Source: Amaranthus tricolor (lineage: Eukaryota; Streptophyta; Magnoliopsida; Caryophyllales; Amaranthaceae). Taken from it: a stretch of 64,000 nucleotides of DNA. Under the pieces are notes generated by a model. It made no database searches and was not told where the DNA came from. It saw only the letters and a list, made by a program, of their open reading frames with translations. Numbering within the stretch: position 1 is the first letter of the stretch; each line of letters opens with the position of its first letter. The DNA is taken from assembly GCF_026212465.1 (NCBI RefSeq), contig NC_080048.1:23441977-23505976 (forward strand), in the 5' to 3' direction. Of the stretch, positions 1-9,523 are shown piece by piece. A program made the position numbers and the translations under genes.

Positions 1-20
1 TAATTTGAATTAAAGGTAGA

Positions 21-112
21 TAAAATTATCCGGAATAATCCCAACCATTGCCTATTTGCTGTGAATAATCCCGACTATTAATTATTTTTAAATAATCCAA
101 CCTTTGTATATT
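21..112. mobile_element. Terminal-repeat-like end of a DNA transposon (copy C1)
   Basis: A stretch with repeated AATAATCC units and an AAAATTATCC start sits directly against the Copia remnant. Near-identical copies lie at about 49866-49960 and 55168-55250 in the same position. The style (AT-rich, short internal repeats, ending at AAAATTAYCC) resembles Mutator-like terminal repeats, but I found no opposite-strand partner, so the family is an inference. The first 20 bases of the window belong to the sequence seen just before the other two copies. Confidence 0.4.
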
Positions 113-1788
113 TGCTTAGCTGTTGGCCATTGTTCAGCTGCTGGCCTTTGTGCTCTTGGATTAAGTTTGGATCTATTCCTTTTCAAAGTTGAAGCATAGG
201 CAAGACAACCAAAGGACTTGAGCATATCATATGATGGTGTCTTAGAATATAATACTTTAAAGGGAGTTTTTTTGTTCAAAACAGTTAGAGGCACTTTATT
301 GATCAAGTGTGCTGCACATTGCACATAATCACCCCAAAAACACGTAGGTACTTTTGATTGAAAAAACAATGCTCTAACAACTTCAAGAAGGTTTGTTGGG
401 GAGTGTCAACACAACTAGTTTGGTGTTCAATGCCTTTTGCATTGTAAAAAGAGAGGGTTTCTCCTTCACTTAGTTCTCTTGCATTCTTAGTTCTTACAAT
501 TTTGATTTTTTTATTGAATTGTGTGAGAACAAATTCATTAAAATGTGTAAAGAGAGATGAGAAATCAAATTTATGTTTAATCAATATAATCTATGTAAAT
601 CCAGAGAAATCATCAACAATGGTAACAAAGCAACTATAATTTTTTCTTGTAGGGGTTTCATTGGTCCCCAAATATCAATGTGTGGCATATAAAAAATTTT
701 ACAAGTCTTTATTGAGCTCGGAGTAAAACTACATCTAGTCATCTTTGCTAGAGTATTGTAAACTAGAGAAAGGAAGGTGTCTAAGTCTAAGATGCCACAT
801 TTTAATGTGATTAAGAATGCCATCACTGTTATTTTCTTGACAGTAGCCTAGTATATAGTATCAAGACTCTTTGTTAAAGTCTCAATTCCAACTGCAGGCT
901 GTGTTGAAGTGTGCACACTAGTAGCAGACTCTGCATTCTGTCTGACTAATTTTTTTTTTTTTTTTTTTTTTGCCTAGGGAAATCAAAGGAAGTAGAATGT
1001 GTTGCTTCACCCTTAGTCAAGGTGTAGTATAAGCCATTTCTTGACTTACCAAGAAGCAAAGGCTTCTTCGTCGAAGACTCCTGCAAAAACAATGGTCAAC
1101 AAAATATCAAACCTTGCAATTAAGGTCCTTCACAAGTTTGTGTACTGACAGTAGATTAAACTGAAAATTTGGCACAAATAGAACATTTTTTAGCACAGGA
1201 CTATTAGGTAAAATGACATTGCCTATGATTTGCACCTTTGTTTTTCTTCCATCAAGCACTGTGATATAGCGTGATTTCCCATGCAATGTCTTATACCTAG
1301 TAAAAAAACTTAACTCACAACAAATATGATCAGAAGCTCTACTATCTATAACTAGTAAAAAAAACTTCTATAAGCACTACTTGTTGTTGATCTTTTGATT
1401 ATACAATCTATGAACTCGAGTTTTTTCTTTCCTAATAAACCAATGGATATAGCCCTCTTCCAAGCCTTAAAACCTACCCCCGAGAAAACAGTAGGCATAA
1501 GTTTAAGCCTTGTGTCTATGGGATGTAGAAAATATGGGTTGGATGGATTCATTGTGGGATCACTTGACTTCGAACTCTTATCTTGATTACATATCATCTT
1601 TGATTATTGATGAATCTTTAAAAACAGAATCAAGAAAAAGAAGAGAATACTTAAAAGTGTATAAGAAAAAACAAATGAAAACAGAAGGAAAAAAAAAAGA
1701 ATAATGAACAAAATTGTTCTTCATTTCTTCAAGTTTCTGATGGATCGAAAAAAAAAGCTGATGGATTGAATGATTCAAAGCTTGTTCA
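113..1788 (-). pseudogene. Ty1/Copia remnant C1: integrase, pre-integrase, protease and gag N-terminus, broken
   Basis: Read on the minus strand from high to low coordinates. A gag N-terminal piece (1352-1597) contains DPTMNPSNPYFLHP and AWKRAISIGLLGKKK, typical of Copia Gag starts. Protease-region sequence follows (about 1100-1340). Then comes a pre-integrase/integrase piece with LAKMTRCSFTP and MPHIDIWGP (581-826), integrase core with HQTSCVDTPQQ (303-584), and the integrase C-terminal side with FWGDYVQCAAHLINKVPL (113-370). The body of gag, the reverse transcriptase and RNase H are absent. Frames are broken between pieces and a catalytic Asp position in the core reads VRTKNAREL where the family has VRTDN. 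A T-run lies at 950-971. Sister copies at 49967-51560 and 55251-56958 share the gag-body deletion, so it predates the duplications. Confidence 0.85.
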
Positions 1789-1800
1789 GCTCTAATACCA
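1789..1800 (-). other. Primer binding site of Copia remnant C1
   Basis: On the minus strand this reads TGGTATTAGAGC, one base off the TGGTATCAGAGC complement of the initiator methionine tRNA 3' end, and abuts the LTR. It fixes the orientation of the remnant (minus) and identifies 1801-2222 as its 5' LTR. Confidence 0.8.
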
Positions 1801-2222
1801 TGTTATAAATGGTAACTACAGGAAAAGAAAGAATATTATCATTGATCATCAAAACCGAAGTACAAAAGTGAGGGTTACAAGGCTCCTTATATAAGAAGGA
1901 GCAGCAGCCAAGAAATTGAAATACAAAGAATCAATTAATTATAACAAATTTTCTTGTTGTAACTACGTTTGATCTAAGTAACAACAAGCCTATCTTAATA
2001 ATTCTTTTATAACTAACTTAGCTATACAAAATATAACCCTATTAGAAGCTGAACTGTAGATTCTTGCACACATCTGACAAAAGGCTTGATTGTTTGGAGG
2101 TTCATCTGCTTCACTTTGATTCAGCTGGTTCTCCTTAGTACTATGTGTATGTTGTGCATTACTAGCACTACTATATTCAACAATTAGCTCCATATACATG
2201 TAGATCATCTCCTTCCACTCCA
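1801..2222 (-). repeat. 5' LTR of Copia remnant C1, about 422 bp
   Basis: Bounded by TG at 1801 and CA at 2222, next to the primer site. A TATA-like CTTATATAAGG lies at about 1887-1896 and would serve as promoter on the minus strand. The same 422-bp sequence occurs at 51578-51999, and a 3'-truncated version at 56970-57232. No matching 3' LTR is seen and no target duplication could be assigned, so the outer end (2222) rests on the TG...CA convention only. Confidence 0.65.
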
Positions 2223-2867
2223 AAAATAATTAATTTGGCGATCAAAAGAAACGACGAATCCGTAGAAAAGTAGATTTAATCACGTGAAACAACCAAACAT
2301 GTTGGTGTTCAACTAGTAGCGCACTAGCAAGAAGAATTTTATGCTCATTTAATCGGCTAACATTTTCAAAGGCAGGTGAATTCAAATTCTAAAACTATAA
2401 CGACTAAATAACTTATCATATTGTGTTTTATAAAAATCATGTTTATATATTTTTTATTATTCTCATTATAATTTTATAATTTCGACAGGATATTTTATAA
2501 TTTCGACAGGATATTCTATTGTATTATCCTAATTTTAGTAACTTATATCAAGGTCCTCTTCTAGCTGTATATTGTAGTATCTATAATTAATGTAAATTAA
2601 GCAAAATAATTATTCATCTTCCATAGTTGTTTCCCTGTTTTCATCTTCTTAGTGCTTTTACAGTTTTTGCTCCAGTGGTTAAAATTTAACGGCTAATTGT
2701 CTTTCATTCACAAAAAATTAAACCCTCTAATATTTTTCGTTACGAATTTTTCATACTTTCAATATAATGAATAAATCAAGCTTAATAATTTCCTCTATTG
2801 TATGTGACTATAAATGTCCAGGATTGAACTTTATCTACGACAGATTATCTTGCAGCGTCATATTAAG
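2223..2867. other. AT-rich spacer, no gene seen
   Basis: No coding signal. It contains a short direct repeat, ATTTTATAATTTCGACAGG, at about 2475-2511. The first 180 bases recur after the C2 LTR (52000-52180). The part from about 2680 recurs at 52642 onwards. Confidence 0.5.
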
Positions 2868-3477
2868 TAATTATCCAGTTTATATTTTCTACATTATTCT
2901 CGTTATAATGTAATTATTTAGTTTGGATTATATTCTATAATTTCTATTGGATATTTCTTTGTGTTATCCTAATTTGAGTAACATGTATTTTTAATGTTAT
3001 AGTAATTGTATGATCTTGTTGCTTTATATTGTAGTCTCTCCAAGCAATGCAAATTGAGCAAAACAATTATTAATATTCTGTAGAAAATGTTTCATGAAGT
3101 GTTAGTTGTGAATTGTGATAATTTAAGTTATTCTAATATAATTGTGACAACTACACACAATATATGAGGTATCTAAGGATACCTCTCTCTCAAACAAAAT
3201 ATCTTATCATTAATATAAGCAACAATACATTAATTACTCACATTTTCAAAGCTTTAAGAACACTCTCTCGAAGCAAAGATTGAACCTTTAACTCAATCTG
3301 ACACAATATGCATAAACAAGGTTAAAGAACTCTTATGGTGTGAACCCTAGCTTTTCAATCTTGTATATGCATCTCACAATCTCTAATGACGTTTTAAAAC
3401 TCCTTATATAGCCCTACAATATATTAGAATAACTTAGGAAAAAAGGCTTAAAAGCCCATACAAAACCTACGTCTGAT

Positions 3478-3708
3478 ATGGTTGTACCTTGCTCGACCCG
3501 AGCAGGTTTGGCTCGATTGGTCGAGCGCCTTCATAGAGGCTGCTGGTTTGCTACTGATCTTTGGATCGACCGAGCCATAGTGTGCTCAATGCCTCTTGTC
3601 AATAAATTCCCAAACTCAATTAATCAACTTATATTTTCTCATTCTCTTCAATGGCCATGGAAAGAAAATTTTAAATTTATGAAAAACAAAATTTATCAAA
3701 AGAATTGA
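3478..3708 (+). other. Conserved small open frame with GCTCG/CGAGC stem-loops, not a supported gene
   Basis: A 76-codon frame starting M-V/A-VPCSTRAG is open in all four copies (also 20248-20478 minus, 53096-53326, 57694-57924). I recognise no domain, and openness of so short a frame in recent duplicates is not evidence of selection. The DNA has two adjacent short hairpins: 3491-3503 (GCTCG, 3-nt loop, CGAGC) and 3511-3526 (GCTCGA, 4-nt loop, TCGAGC). Confidence 0.25.
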
Positions 3709-4205
3709 AGCCCACAAGATAATAGGAGAAAGGGAGTAACAGTAGAATAAGCACCGGCCACGTGGAATGCGGCTACAACCTCAAAGTAGGTATTGTCTTG
3801 GTTATGATTTCAGTTGTTATCAGTAAATTTTGGTTACTGGAAATTGATTTCAAGCTAATGTTTATTTGTACTAATATTATATGTTTCTTCTTGTTGTGAT
3901 TGTTTTTTTCTTAAATAGGAATTTGATGCTTTTAGTTTATTTTCTAAGGCTTTTGATCTTTCTCAACCCCTTATTCAAGTAGACTTATGCTCCATTGTTT
4001 TAATGATTGACAATTTTTTGTGTTTGAATTTTTGATTGTGTGAAAATTCAATTTAATTTTGGTGTATTGTGGGTGATCTAAAGATGCTTATTTTTTAAGT
4101 TTTTATTATTTAAAGGTTTTGTGAGATGTGAATAGAAAATCTTAAGATGTAGTTTTTCTATTTTGAAAATTCTAAGTTAAATTTGATGAAACCCTAATTT
4201 TTTTA
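3709..4205. other. Non-coding stretch between the GCTCG region and the MULE-like element
   Basis: T-rich sequence without a coding signal, repeated in the other block C copies. Copy C2 has lost part of it and carries a small tandem duplication of GTTATCAGTTGTTATC-type sequence near 53540-53575. Confidence 0.5.
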
Positions 4206-5231
4206 GGAAAAATTACCCTGAATAATACGAACTTTCACTGATTTCCCAACAATAATACGAACTTTCAATTAACCATGAATAATACGAACTTTGACATGTG
4301 TTTCCCACTGGCATACCTGACCGGTTTATGACCGGGAGAAACGATCACTTCCTCATTTCTTCATCAGTTTCATGAGTTTATAGACAGCAGGTCAGCAGCC
4401 TTCATCTTCTTCATTTCCTCACTTTGCTCTTCCCATCAAAATTAGTTTAATTTGAGCTTAGATACCATCAAAAATCCCAACAATTAAAAAGTTTTGAACT
4501 TTTTCTCCTTCTAGATTTTGTGTGACACGAAAAAGGGGGCAGAAGAAGAGAAGATTAGTATGTAAATTGATGAAATTTCTGGGGTTTTTTCACTTTTTCT
4601 TATGTGTTTTCATGTACCCAAAAGCTTGGACTTAGTTTCTTTAATTTTTTTCAATGCAAATCTACGATCTTTTGCCAAATCCCGCCTTGATTTATTGCAC
4701 TCAATACACCATCACGTTTTGAGATTTCAATTGGGTTTCATACAACAATCTACCAATGTCGGCCATTTTTTCTTCTTAGGCGAGTCAAAAAATATGCATC
4801 TGTAGAAATAAAAAAAGAATTACATACATAAATCAATCAAAATCCCAAATGATTATAAAGCAGATTCATTGTAATTTGTAAAGATTAAAAAATTAAGTAT
4901 CATAAAAGATACATAATTAACAGATTTATCAATGTACTATAAAAACCCAGAAAAGAAAAAGATTAAAAAACAATAATTAATGGGTATTTTGATTCAATAA
5001 TTAACTAATTAATAGGTACACCAACTGCGTGAGAGAGAAGCAGCTCTTTCTTTTCCTTAATTTTATCAGCAAAAAAAAAATTTAAAAAGAACTCAGCACA
5101 TTTACCCGTTATAATAAATTAGTATGCCAGCGGAAAACACATGTCAAAGTTCGTATTATTCATGGTTAATTGAAAGTTCGTATTATTGTTGAAAAATAAG
5201 TGAAAGTTCGTATTATTCAGGGTAATTTTTT
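4206..5231. mobile_element. Non-autonomous Mutator-like element with ~90-bp inverted ends (copy C1)
   Basis: The left end (about 4206-4300) and right end (about 5138-5231) are inverted copies starting AAAAATTACCCTGAATAATACG and each holding three AATACGAACTTT units. No transposase is present in the 1.03-kb body. Long inverted ends with internal repeats point to a Mutator-like or similar family; a clear 9-bp target duplication was not found. Other copies: 18715-19752 (inverted), 53822-54854, 58422-59449. The interior may hold a captured gene piece on the minus strand: an ATGGCCGA start at about 4761 preceded by a splice-acceptor-like TTTCTACAG, open in C2 and C3 but shifted by 2 bp here. Confidence 0.7.
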
Positions 5232-5765
5232 TTTTATTGTTGGATCATATTTAAGGATTGTTCACATAGAATGCTAATGTTATGTTCTTCCAAAGTCTTC
5301 AAATTCTAGATCAGAGGTTTATCCTACATAAGGTGTTGAAGTGATTAATGGCTCGTGATTAATGGCTCTTGATTAATTAATCAAATTTTAATCTAGATTA
5401 AAGGTTTGCCCATTTGGAGTAATTTCCCTACCCATGGTACCTTTGTCGTTGCCCTAAGTCAGAAAATATATTTGTATGAAAGCATTTACGAAATAAACTA
5501 AATTGTCTTTAATTGTTAAAAAAAGGCCCCAATTTTAATATAAAAGCAAAATTAAACAAGGCCTCCGTAGTAAATGATCTGCCCCTGTCTATTACATTAG
5601 TTTATAATTTTTAAATATATTGGACGATAAATATATTATATTCACTAAAAAGTGAAGTAATAAGATAAACATGAAATAAAACAAAAATAAAAGGTTCAGT
5701 TCTTAAACAAATAACAAAAAGAGACAAACTTTTAAACAAATAACAAAAAGAGACAAACTTATAGG
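5232..5765. other. Non-coding spacer with a short tandem duplication
   Basis: No coding signal. A 34-bp unit containing CAAATAACAAAAAGAGAC is tandemly repeated at about 5702-5762. The stretch is shared with the inverted copy (18190-18715) and C3 (59450-59979). Confidence 0.5.
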
Positions 5766-5961
5766 TTATAACAAGCTAGGTTTCTTGCAATACTTTTTAC
5801 ACCAAAGACTTTTGCGATTGATGACATAGTGTGCTTCGTCTTGAAATCGCAACACCTTCCAAGCAGTCGAACGTTGATGAAAAATAATTTTTCCGAATAG
5901 AGGTGGTGAAGAAGAATGTTGAGTGTGTATATATATTTTTTCCACACAATTCCCAAATGCC
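5766..5961 (-). pseudogene. RRM-like gene fragment, last exon only (copy C1)
   Basis: On the minus strand the exon follows a good 3' splice site (TTTTTGTCTATTAG or close) and reads through NCVEKIYIHTQ, PPLFGKIIF and SLWCKKY to a stop. The pattern NCVEKIY...PPLFGKI.F...NRK.LWCKKY resembles a plant family of RRM-like RNA-binding proteins; this assignment is from memory of the family. The upstream exon, present in the other two full copies, is deleted here (about 6160-6180 joins directly to further upstream sequence), so this copy cannot encode the domain. Confidence 0.6.
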
Positions 5962-6823
5962 CTAATAGACAAAAATAAGATAATTAATTTTTTACATTTA
6001 TTAGAATATATAGTTATGCACCATAGATTACTATCCAATATTTTAAAGTAACATGAATGTTTTAAATGACCGTATAAGATAATGAGAGCTACGTTAAAGT
6101 CTAGAAAAATAAGATTTATACACGTGTTCGCAATTACAAAGTAAAATAAGAATAAATTTGTTTTTTAGTGTAGCCTTGATTTTGCTCTTTGCAGAATGCA
6201 ATTGGAGAATTATACATTAATCAACACATAATTCATTACCATCTTTTTTTTATTACATTCTTAACTATATATTACTAATTATAAAATGATATCAAATGGT
6301 CAATATGTATTAATCAATAGAAACCTTTCATTATATCATCAAATATACAGACACTTTTCATTCCTTTCTGTTATAAAATTAGATTAAAACTTGATCTCAG
6401 TTCATTCGTTTTAAATTATTGGGGAAAAAAGATATTTGTTACAAAATAATTACAACAATATAATTATTGAGTATGCATTTCATCCATTTTAATAATCTAT
6501 TAAAATTTGTCAATTAGAGTCTTTAAACTCTTCACAAAATTATGTATATTTTTAATATAACCAGTTCAAATTTTAGTTAAAGGTAATTAAATTTAATACA
6601 AGTAAATGACGTCGAGTTTTTTAAAATATTAAAAATTAGTTATTTTCCTTTCTAAAAATAAACTTCTTAAATATTTTTGTGAATACTAGTTGGTGGGGCG
6701 CGTGTAATGATATTATTTGCATAGGTTTAATAAATAAAGTGGATACATTACAAGATTTGTATATGCGGCAAAATAATCTCATTCATGTGCAACATTAAAC
6801 AAAAGCACGACATTAATTGTAGC
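5962..6823. other. AT-rich spacer, no gene seen
   Basis: It includes the former intron of the RRM-like fragment and non-coding sequence shared with C3 (60176-61291). The break with the inverted copy is at about 6727, beside GGTGGGGCGCGTG. Confidence 0.5.
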
Positions 6824-7157
6824 TAGTGATGGCCACGGTCCGGGTTGGGCTGCTTCCGGTTCCGTGTGGAACCTGATTCGAACGTTTCGGTTCCAGTTCC
6901 GGTTTCGGGTGGTTCCAAATGGTTCCTTGGCGGTTCCAACTCTCGGGTCGGGCGGGTCGGACCATCGGTTCCATTCTTATTTTTCCTTTAAATATAATAT
7001 AAAAATACTATAATAATGCGGACGTACCTTTGATGATTACTTGATTATTAGCGAAATTCATTGCTTGTCATCGTTATCAAAATATTTACTAAAAAGAAGG
7101 AAAAAAAAAATTAATAAGAAACGATAAAAATGATTAATAAAAAAAGAGGGAGAAACT

Positions 7158-7168
7158 GGACTTGAACC
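7158..7168 (-). promoter_or_regulatory. Pol III B-box-like motif with downstream T-run inside the hAT
   Basis: The minus strand reads GGTTCAAGTCC, which fits the B-box consensus GGTTCRANYCC, and a run of T follows about 13-20 bases later (7138-7145 on the plus strand as A). The same arrangement is kept in the second hAT copy near 61625. No convincing A box at the right spacing was found, so this may be chance or a tRNA/SINE relic. Confidence 0.3.
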
Positions 7169-7374
7169 TAGTACCCGAAAGAATACTAAGCTGCCTACGT
7201 ATCCCGAAGGAATCAAAACCCACGTAGTTCTTTGTCATACCTTTTATTTGTAGTTTTTGAATGTTGATTGATCGTTGTTCGATATTCATGATCCTATTCG
7301 TCTTCGTCATCATCATCTGTGGTTAGATGCTTCCGCTGACTCTCCTTTTGACGATGATGCAGATGTATCCATCA

Positions 7375-7851
7375 TCATCCATGGATCATAATTGTCTTAA
7401 TCATCATCGTTCTTGAGTCCTTGTGTTCGGAGCTCCGCTTGATCCCAATCTTTCTTGCAAACACATATTTGATAGTATGTAGAGCAAGAAGAGATCTCTT
7501 TTCGTCTAGAACTCTTTTACCAGCATTAAAAGCAGAATCCGACGCAATCGTAGAAGCAAGAATTGCAAGGAAATCCTTTGCGATTCTCGATAATATGGGA
7601 AATTTTATGGATTTTTCTTTCCACCATTCTAAAATATCATAGCTACCTTGGTCAATTTCAAAGTGATGTTTAAGATAATTACCTAGTTCTAAATATGAAG
7701 CGGAGGGTGAGGAAGAATATGGTCCTACAAAACTATCATCTTGGCTTATTATGTTAGCTATTACGGGATTATAATAAGTGGGATGTGCCCGAGAAGCTAG
7801 CACGCTTAGATGTATCGCGACTTGGGTTATATACACTAGAATAGTAATCAT
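7375..7851 (-). pseudogene. hAT transposase C-terminal dimerisation region (copy C1)
   Basis: A 158-codon minus-strand frame. It holds WWKEKSIKFPILSRIAKD, ASTIASDSAFNAGKRVLD and EKRSLLALHTIKYVF. The order W.....FP.LS..A.D.LA...ST.ASES.FS.G.RV.D..RS.L matches the hAT C-terminal dimerisation region, which includes part of the catalytic fold. The BED zinc finger and most of the catalytic domain are missing, so the piece is a remnant. In copy C3 the Glu before WWKE is a stop codon. Confidence 0.85.
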
Positions 7852-7932
7852 AAAGTTCTGTTAAAAGTTTTTACAATTTTTAACATAACTATGTACATCA
7901 CTAGGCGGGCGATCTAATGATTGGTAGTAAAA

Positions 7933-8193
7933 TCATATTACTTTAGTAAGGATTTCCGTCTTAAAACATGGGTCTAAAATTGTCGCAATTCCATAAATAA
8001 AAGAAAAATCAATAAAATACGTCTTCCACTTGTCCATCACATCTGCAAGAATCGGCTTTAAAAAAATATTAGTATCATCATGCGAATGTTTAAGAAGATG
8101 ATAAAAAATAGAAATACATTCACTTATTACTAAGTGGACGATTGGTTCGTAAACATATGAAAAAATGTTTGTTAAAAGATCCCATACCACCAC
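7933..8193 (-). pseudogene. hAT transposase central fragment
   Basis: An 86-codon minus-strand frame ending DKWKTYFIDFSFIYGIATIL-DPCFK, recognisable as the segment just before the dimerisation region of plant hAT transposases (family form: YW......A..LDPR.K). It is separated from the 7375-7851 piece by a break. This segment is deleted from the C3 hAT copy. Confidence 0.7.
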
Positions 8194-8796
8194 CTAACAT
8201 ATATTCACAAAACACAATAAACGAATTTTTAATACATTCTTGATTTACAAAATATAAATATCATGTATGTATAAAAACTTAAAAAATATTCACAAAAGTA
8301 TTTAACTTAATAAGGCTTTTTTCAAAAAAGAAGACATGATAATATTGAAATAATAATGGAATTAAGAAATAAATAAATAATTAAAAGACTAATTATGTAA
8401 TTAAGAAATAATTAAAAGACTAATTATGTAATTAAGAGAATAATTGTGTTTGCATAATTAAGTAATTAAGTAGAGAGAGTACAAGAAGAGATGAATTATG
8501 AATGAAAATGATTGAAAGTGCGGAGTATTTATACCAAAGAACTGCTGGGCCGGAACCTCCCGGTTCCGGGTCCGGTTCCTAGGAACTATTGGGCCGGGCT
8601 AACCGATCCGGTCCGGTTCCCGGTTCTGGGGCGGTTCCTTGGAACCTGTGGACCGGGTGAACCGGCCCGCGGTTCTTTGGTCCGGTTTAGGTGGTTTTTT
8701 CCGGTGGTTTCACAGTTCCGGAAACCTTTTTCGGGACGGTTTCAAGCGGTTCGGGAGCGGTTCGGTTTCGGGTAACCCACTCCGTGGCCATCACTA

Positions 8797-9008
8797 ATTG
8801 TAGCTATTTTAGTTGAGCAGAACAGTAGCATCAAAGAAGTTTGGTAACAATCAAGGTTATTAGGATCGAGATTCTACCAAGGATCGTTGAATGGATATGA
8901 TCAAAATTGGTAGAATCAGATCGTAGGATCGTGTGATCCTACAAATATGCATTAATGTGCTTTGGATTACTGGTTATCAATATTATTTGTTCCCATTTTA
9001 AGTTTTAA
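8797..9008. other. Spacer between the hAT and the CACTA end
   Basis: No gene. Begins with the right-hand ATTGTAGC duplication. AGGATCG-type motifs recur (8862, 8882, 8922), possibly subterminal repeats of an older element. Confidence 0.4.
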
Positions 9009-9240
9009 CACTACAAAAAAAGACAACTTACCGACTAACCCCAAACTGTCGGAAATTTCCGACTAACACGCGTTAGTCGGAATTTCCAACTAAATTGCTA
9101 CTGCATCAATATTTGGTCAAAATTTTAAATTTGAAAAACAAGGAAAATTATAAATTAAAATTTTCCGACTTAATTTTAGTCGGAAAAAATTCCGACCGAA
9201 TTCCGACTATACTAATGTCGGAAACGTCTTTCACAATTAT
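9009..9240. mobile_element. CACTA-type transposon end with palindromic subterminal repeats (copy C1)
   Basis: Starts CACTACAAAAAAA at 9009, the canonical plant CACTA terminus, followed by many GTCGGAA/TTCCGAC motifs. Two palindromes stand out: GTCGGAAATTTCCGAC at 9048-9063 (perfect) and CCGACTAACACGCGTTAGTCGG at 9059-9080 (near-perfect, overlapping by five bases). No opposite end with TGTAGTG was seen, so this is a truncated end. The C3 copy is at 63008-63230. Confidence 0.75.
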
Positions 9241-9335
9241 GAACCTTAGTTTGTACCTTAGCATTAAATGCGTTTTGCCTTAACTTAAATCATCTGCCTA
9301 ACTTTATAAATTCTTCTGACAAGTGACAATTTTCC

Positions 9336-9460
9336 TAAGGGTGTTGCTAAACTTCGCCACCACTTTTCATTTTATCGCCACCCCCTCCTTAAGAAAATTA
9401 CAAATTTGCTCCTGATTTTTAAAAAATTACAATTTTGCCACTCATTTCAAATTTCTTATT

Positions 9461-9463
<3 letters not shown>
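9336..9463 (+). mobile_element. Terminal repeat of a second Mutator-like family (GGTGTTGCTAAACTTCGCCAC type)
   Basis: The stretch starts GGGTGTTGCTAAAC, has TCGCCACC motifs twice, and ends at an (AAT)n tract. Its inverted counterpart lies at about 22621-22725, 25493-25605 and 28351-28465, and a direct copy at 63337-63462. Long inverted ends suggest a Mutator-like element; no transposase is visible. Confidence 0.55.

Positions 9464-9523
<60 letters not shown>
9464..9523. repeat. (AAT)n microsatellite, ~20 units
   Basis: Pure AAT/TAA tract directly inside the terminal repeat at 9336-9463. Similar tracts bound most sub-blocks of A. Confidence 0.95.

Larger units (their letters stand above)
2868..6727 (+). 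repeat. Block C segment with an inverted copy at 17019-21078
   Basis: The whole segment recurs in reverse orientation at 17019-21078 with few differences; small conceptual peptides from the two arms are identical or differ by one residue. Partial direct copies are at 52660-54966 and 57233-61190. Copies C1 and the inverted one share a 2-bp longer CACGTTTTGAG at about 4715 where C2 and C3 have CACGTTGAG, so the two inverted arms are closest relatives. It contains the Mutator-like element and the RRM-like exon listed separately. Confidence 0.9.
6824..8796 (-). mobile_element. hAT transposon, internally deleted (copy C1)
   Basis: Perfect 15-bp inverted ends, TAGTGATGGCCACGG at 6824 and its complement ending at 8796, are flanked by an exact 8-bp duplication ATTGTAGC (6816-6823 and 8797-8804). 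Both are hallmarks of hAT elements. Subterminal regions are unusually GC-rich and packed with GGTTCC/GGAACC motifs, the likely transposase binding sites. The coding strand is minus. At 1973 bp it keeps only the C-terminal half of the transposase, so it is non-autonomous. The copy at 61292-62795 has the same flanks and duplication, so it arose by segmental duplication rather than by a second insertion. Confidence 0.9.

Noticed and set aside
7158..7260. A tRNA gene
   Set aside because: Only a B-box-like piece is present; no cloverleaf and no A box at the right distance.
8512..8775. GC-rich frame with Arg, Gly and Pro (also 62612-62815)
   Set aside because: It lies in the GGTTCC-rich hAT subterminal region and is explained by the repeats.
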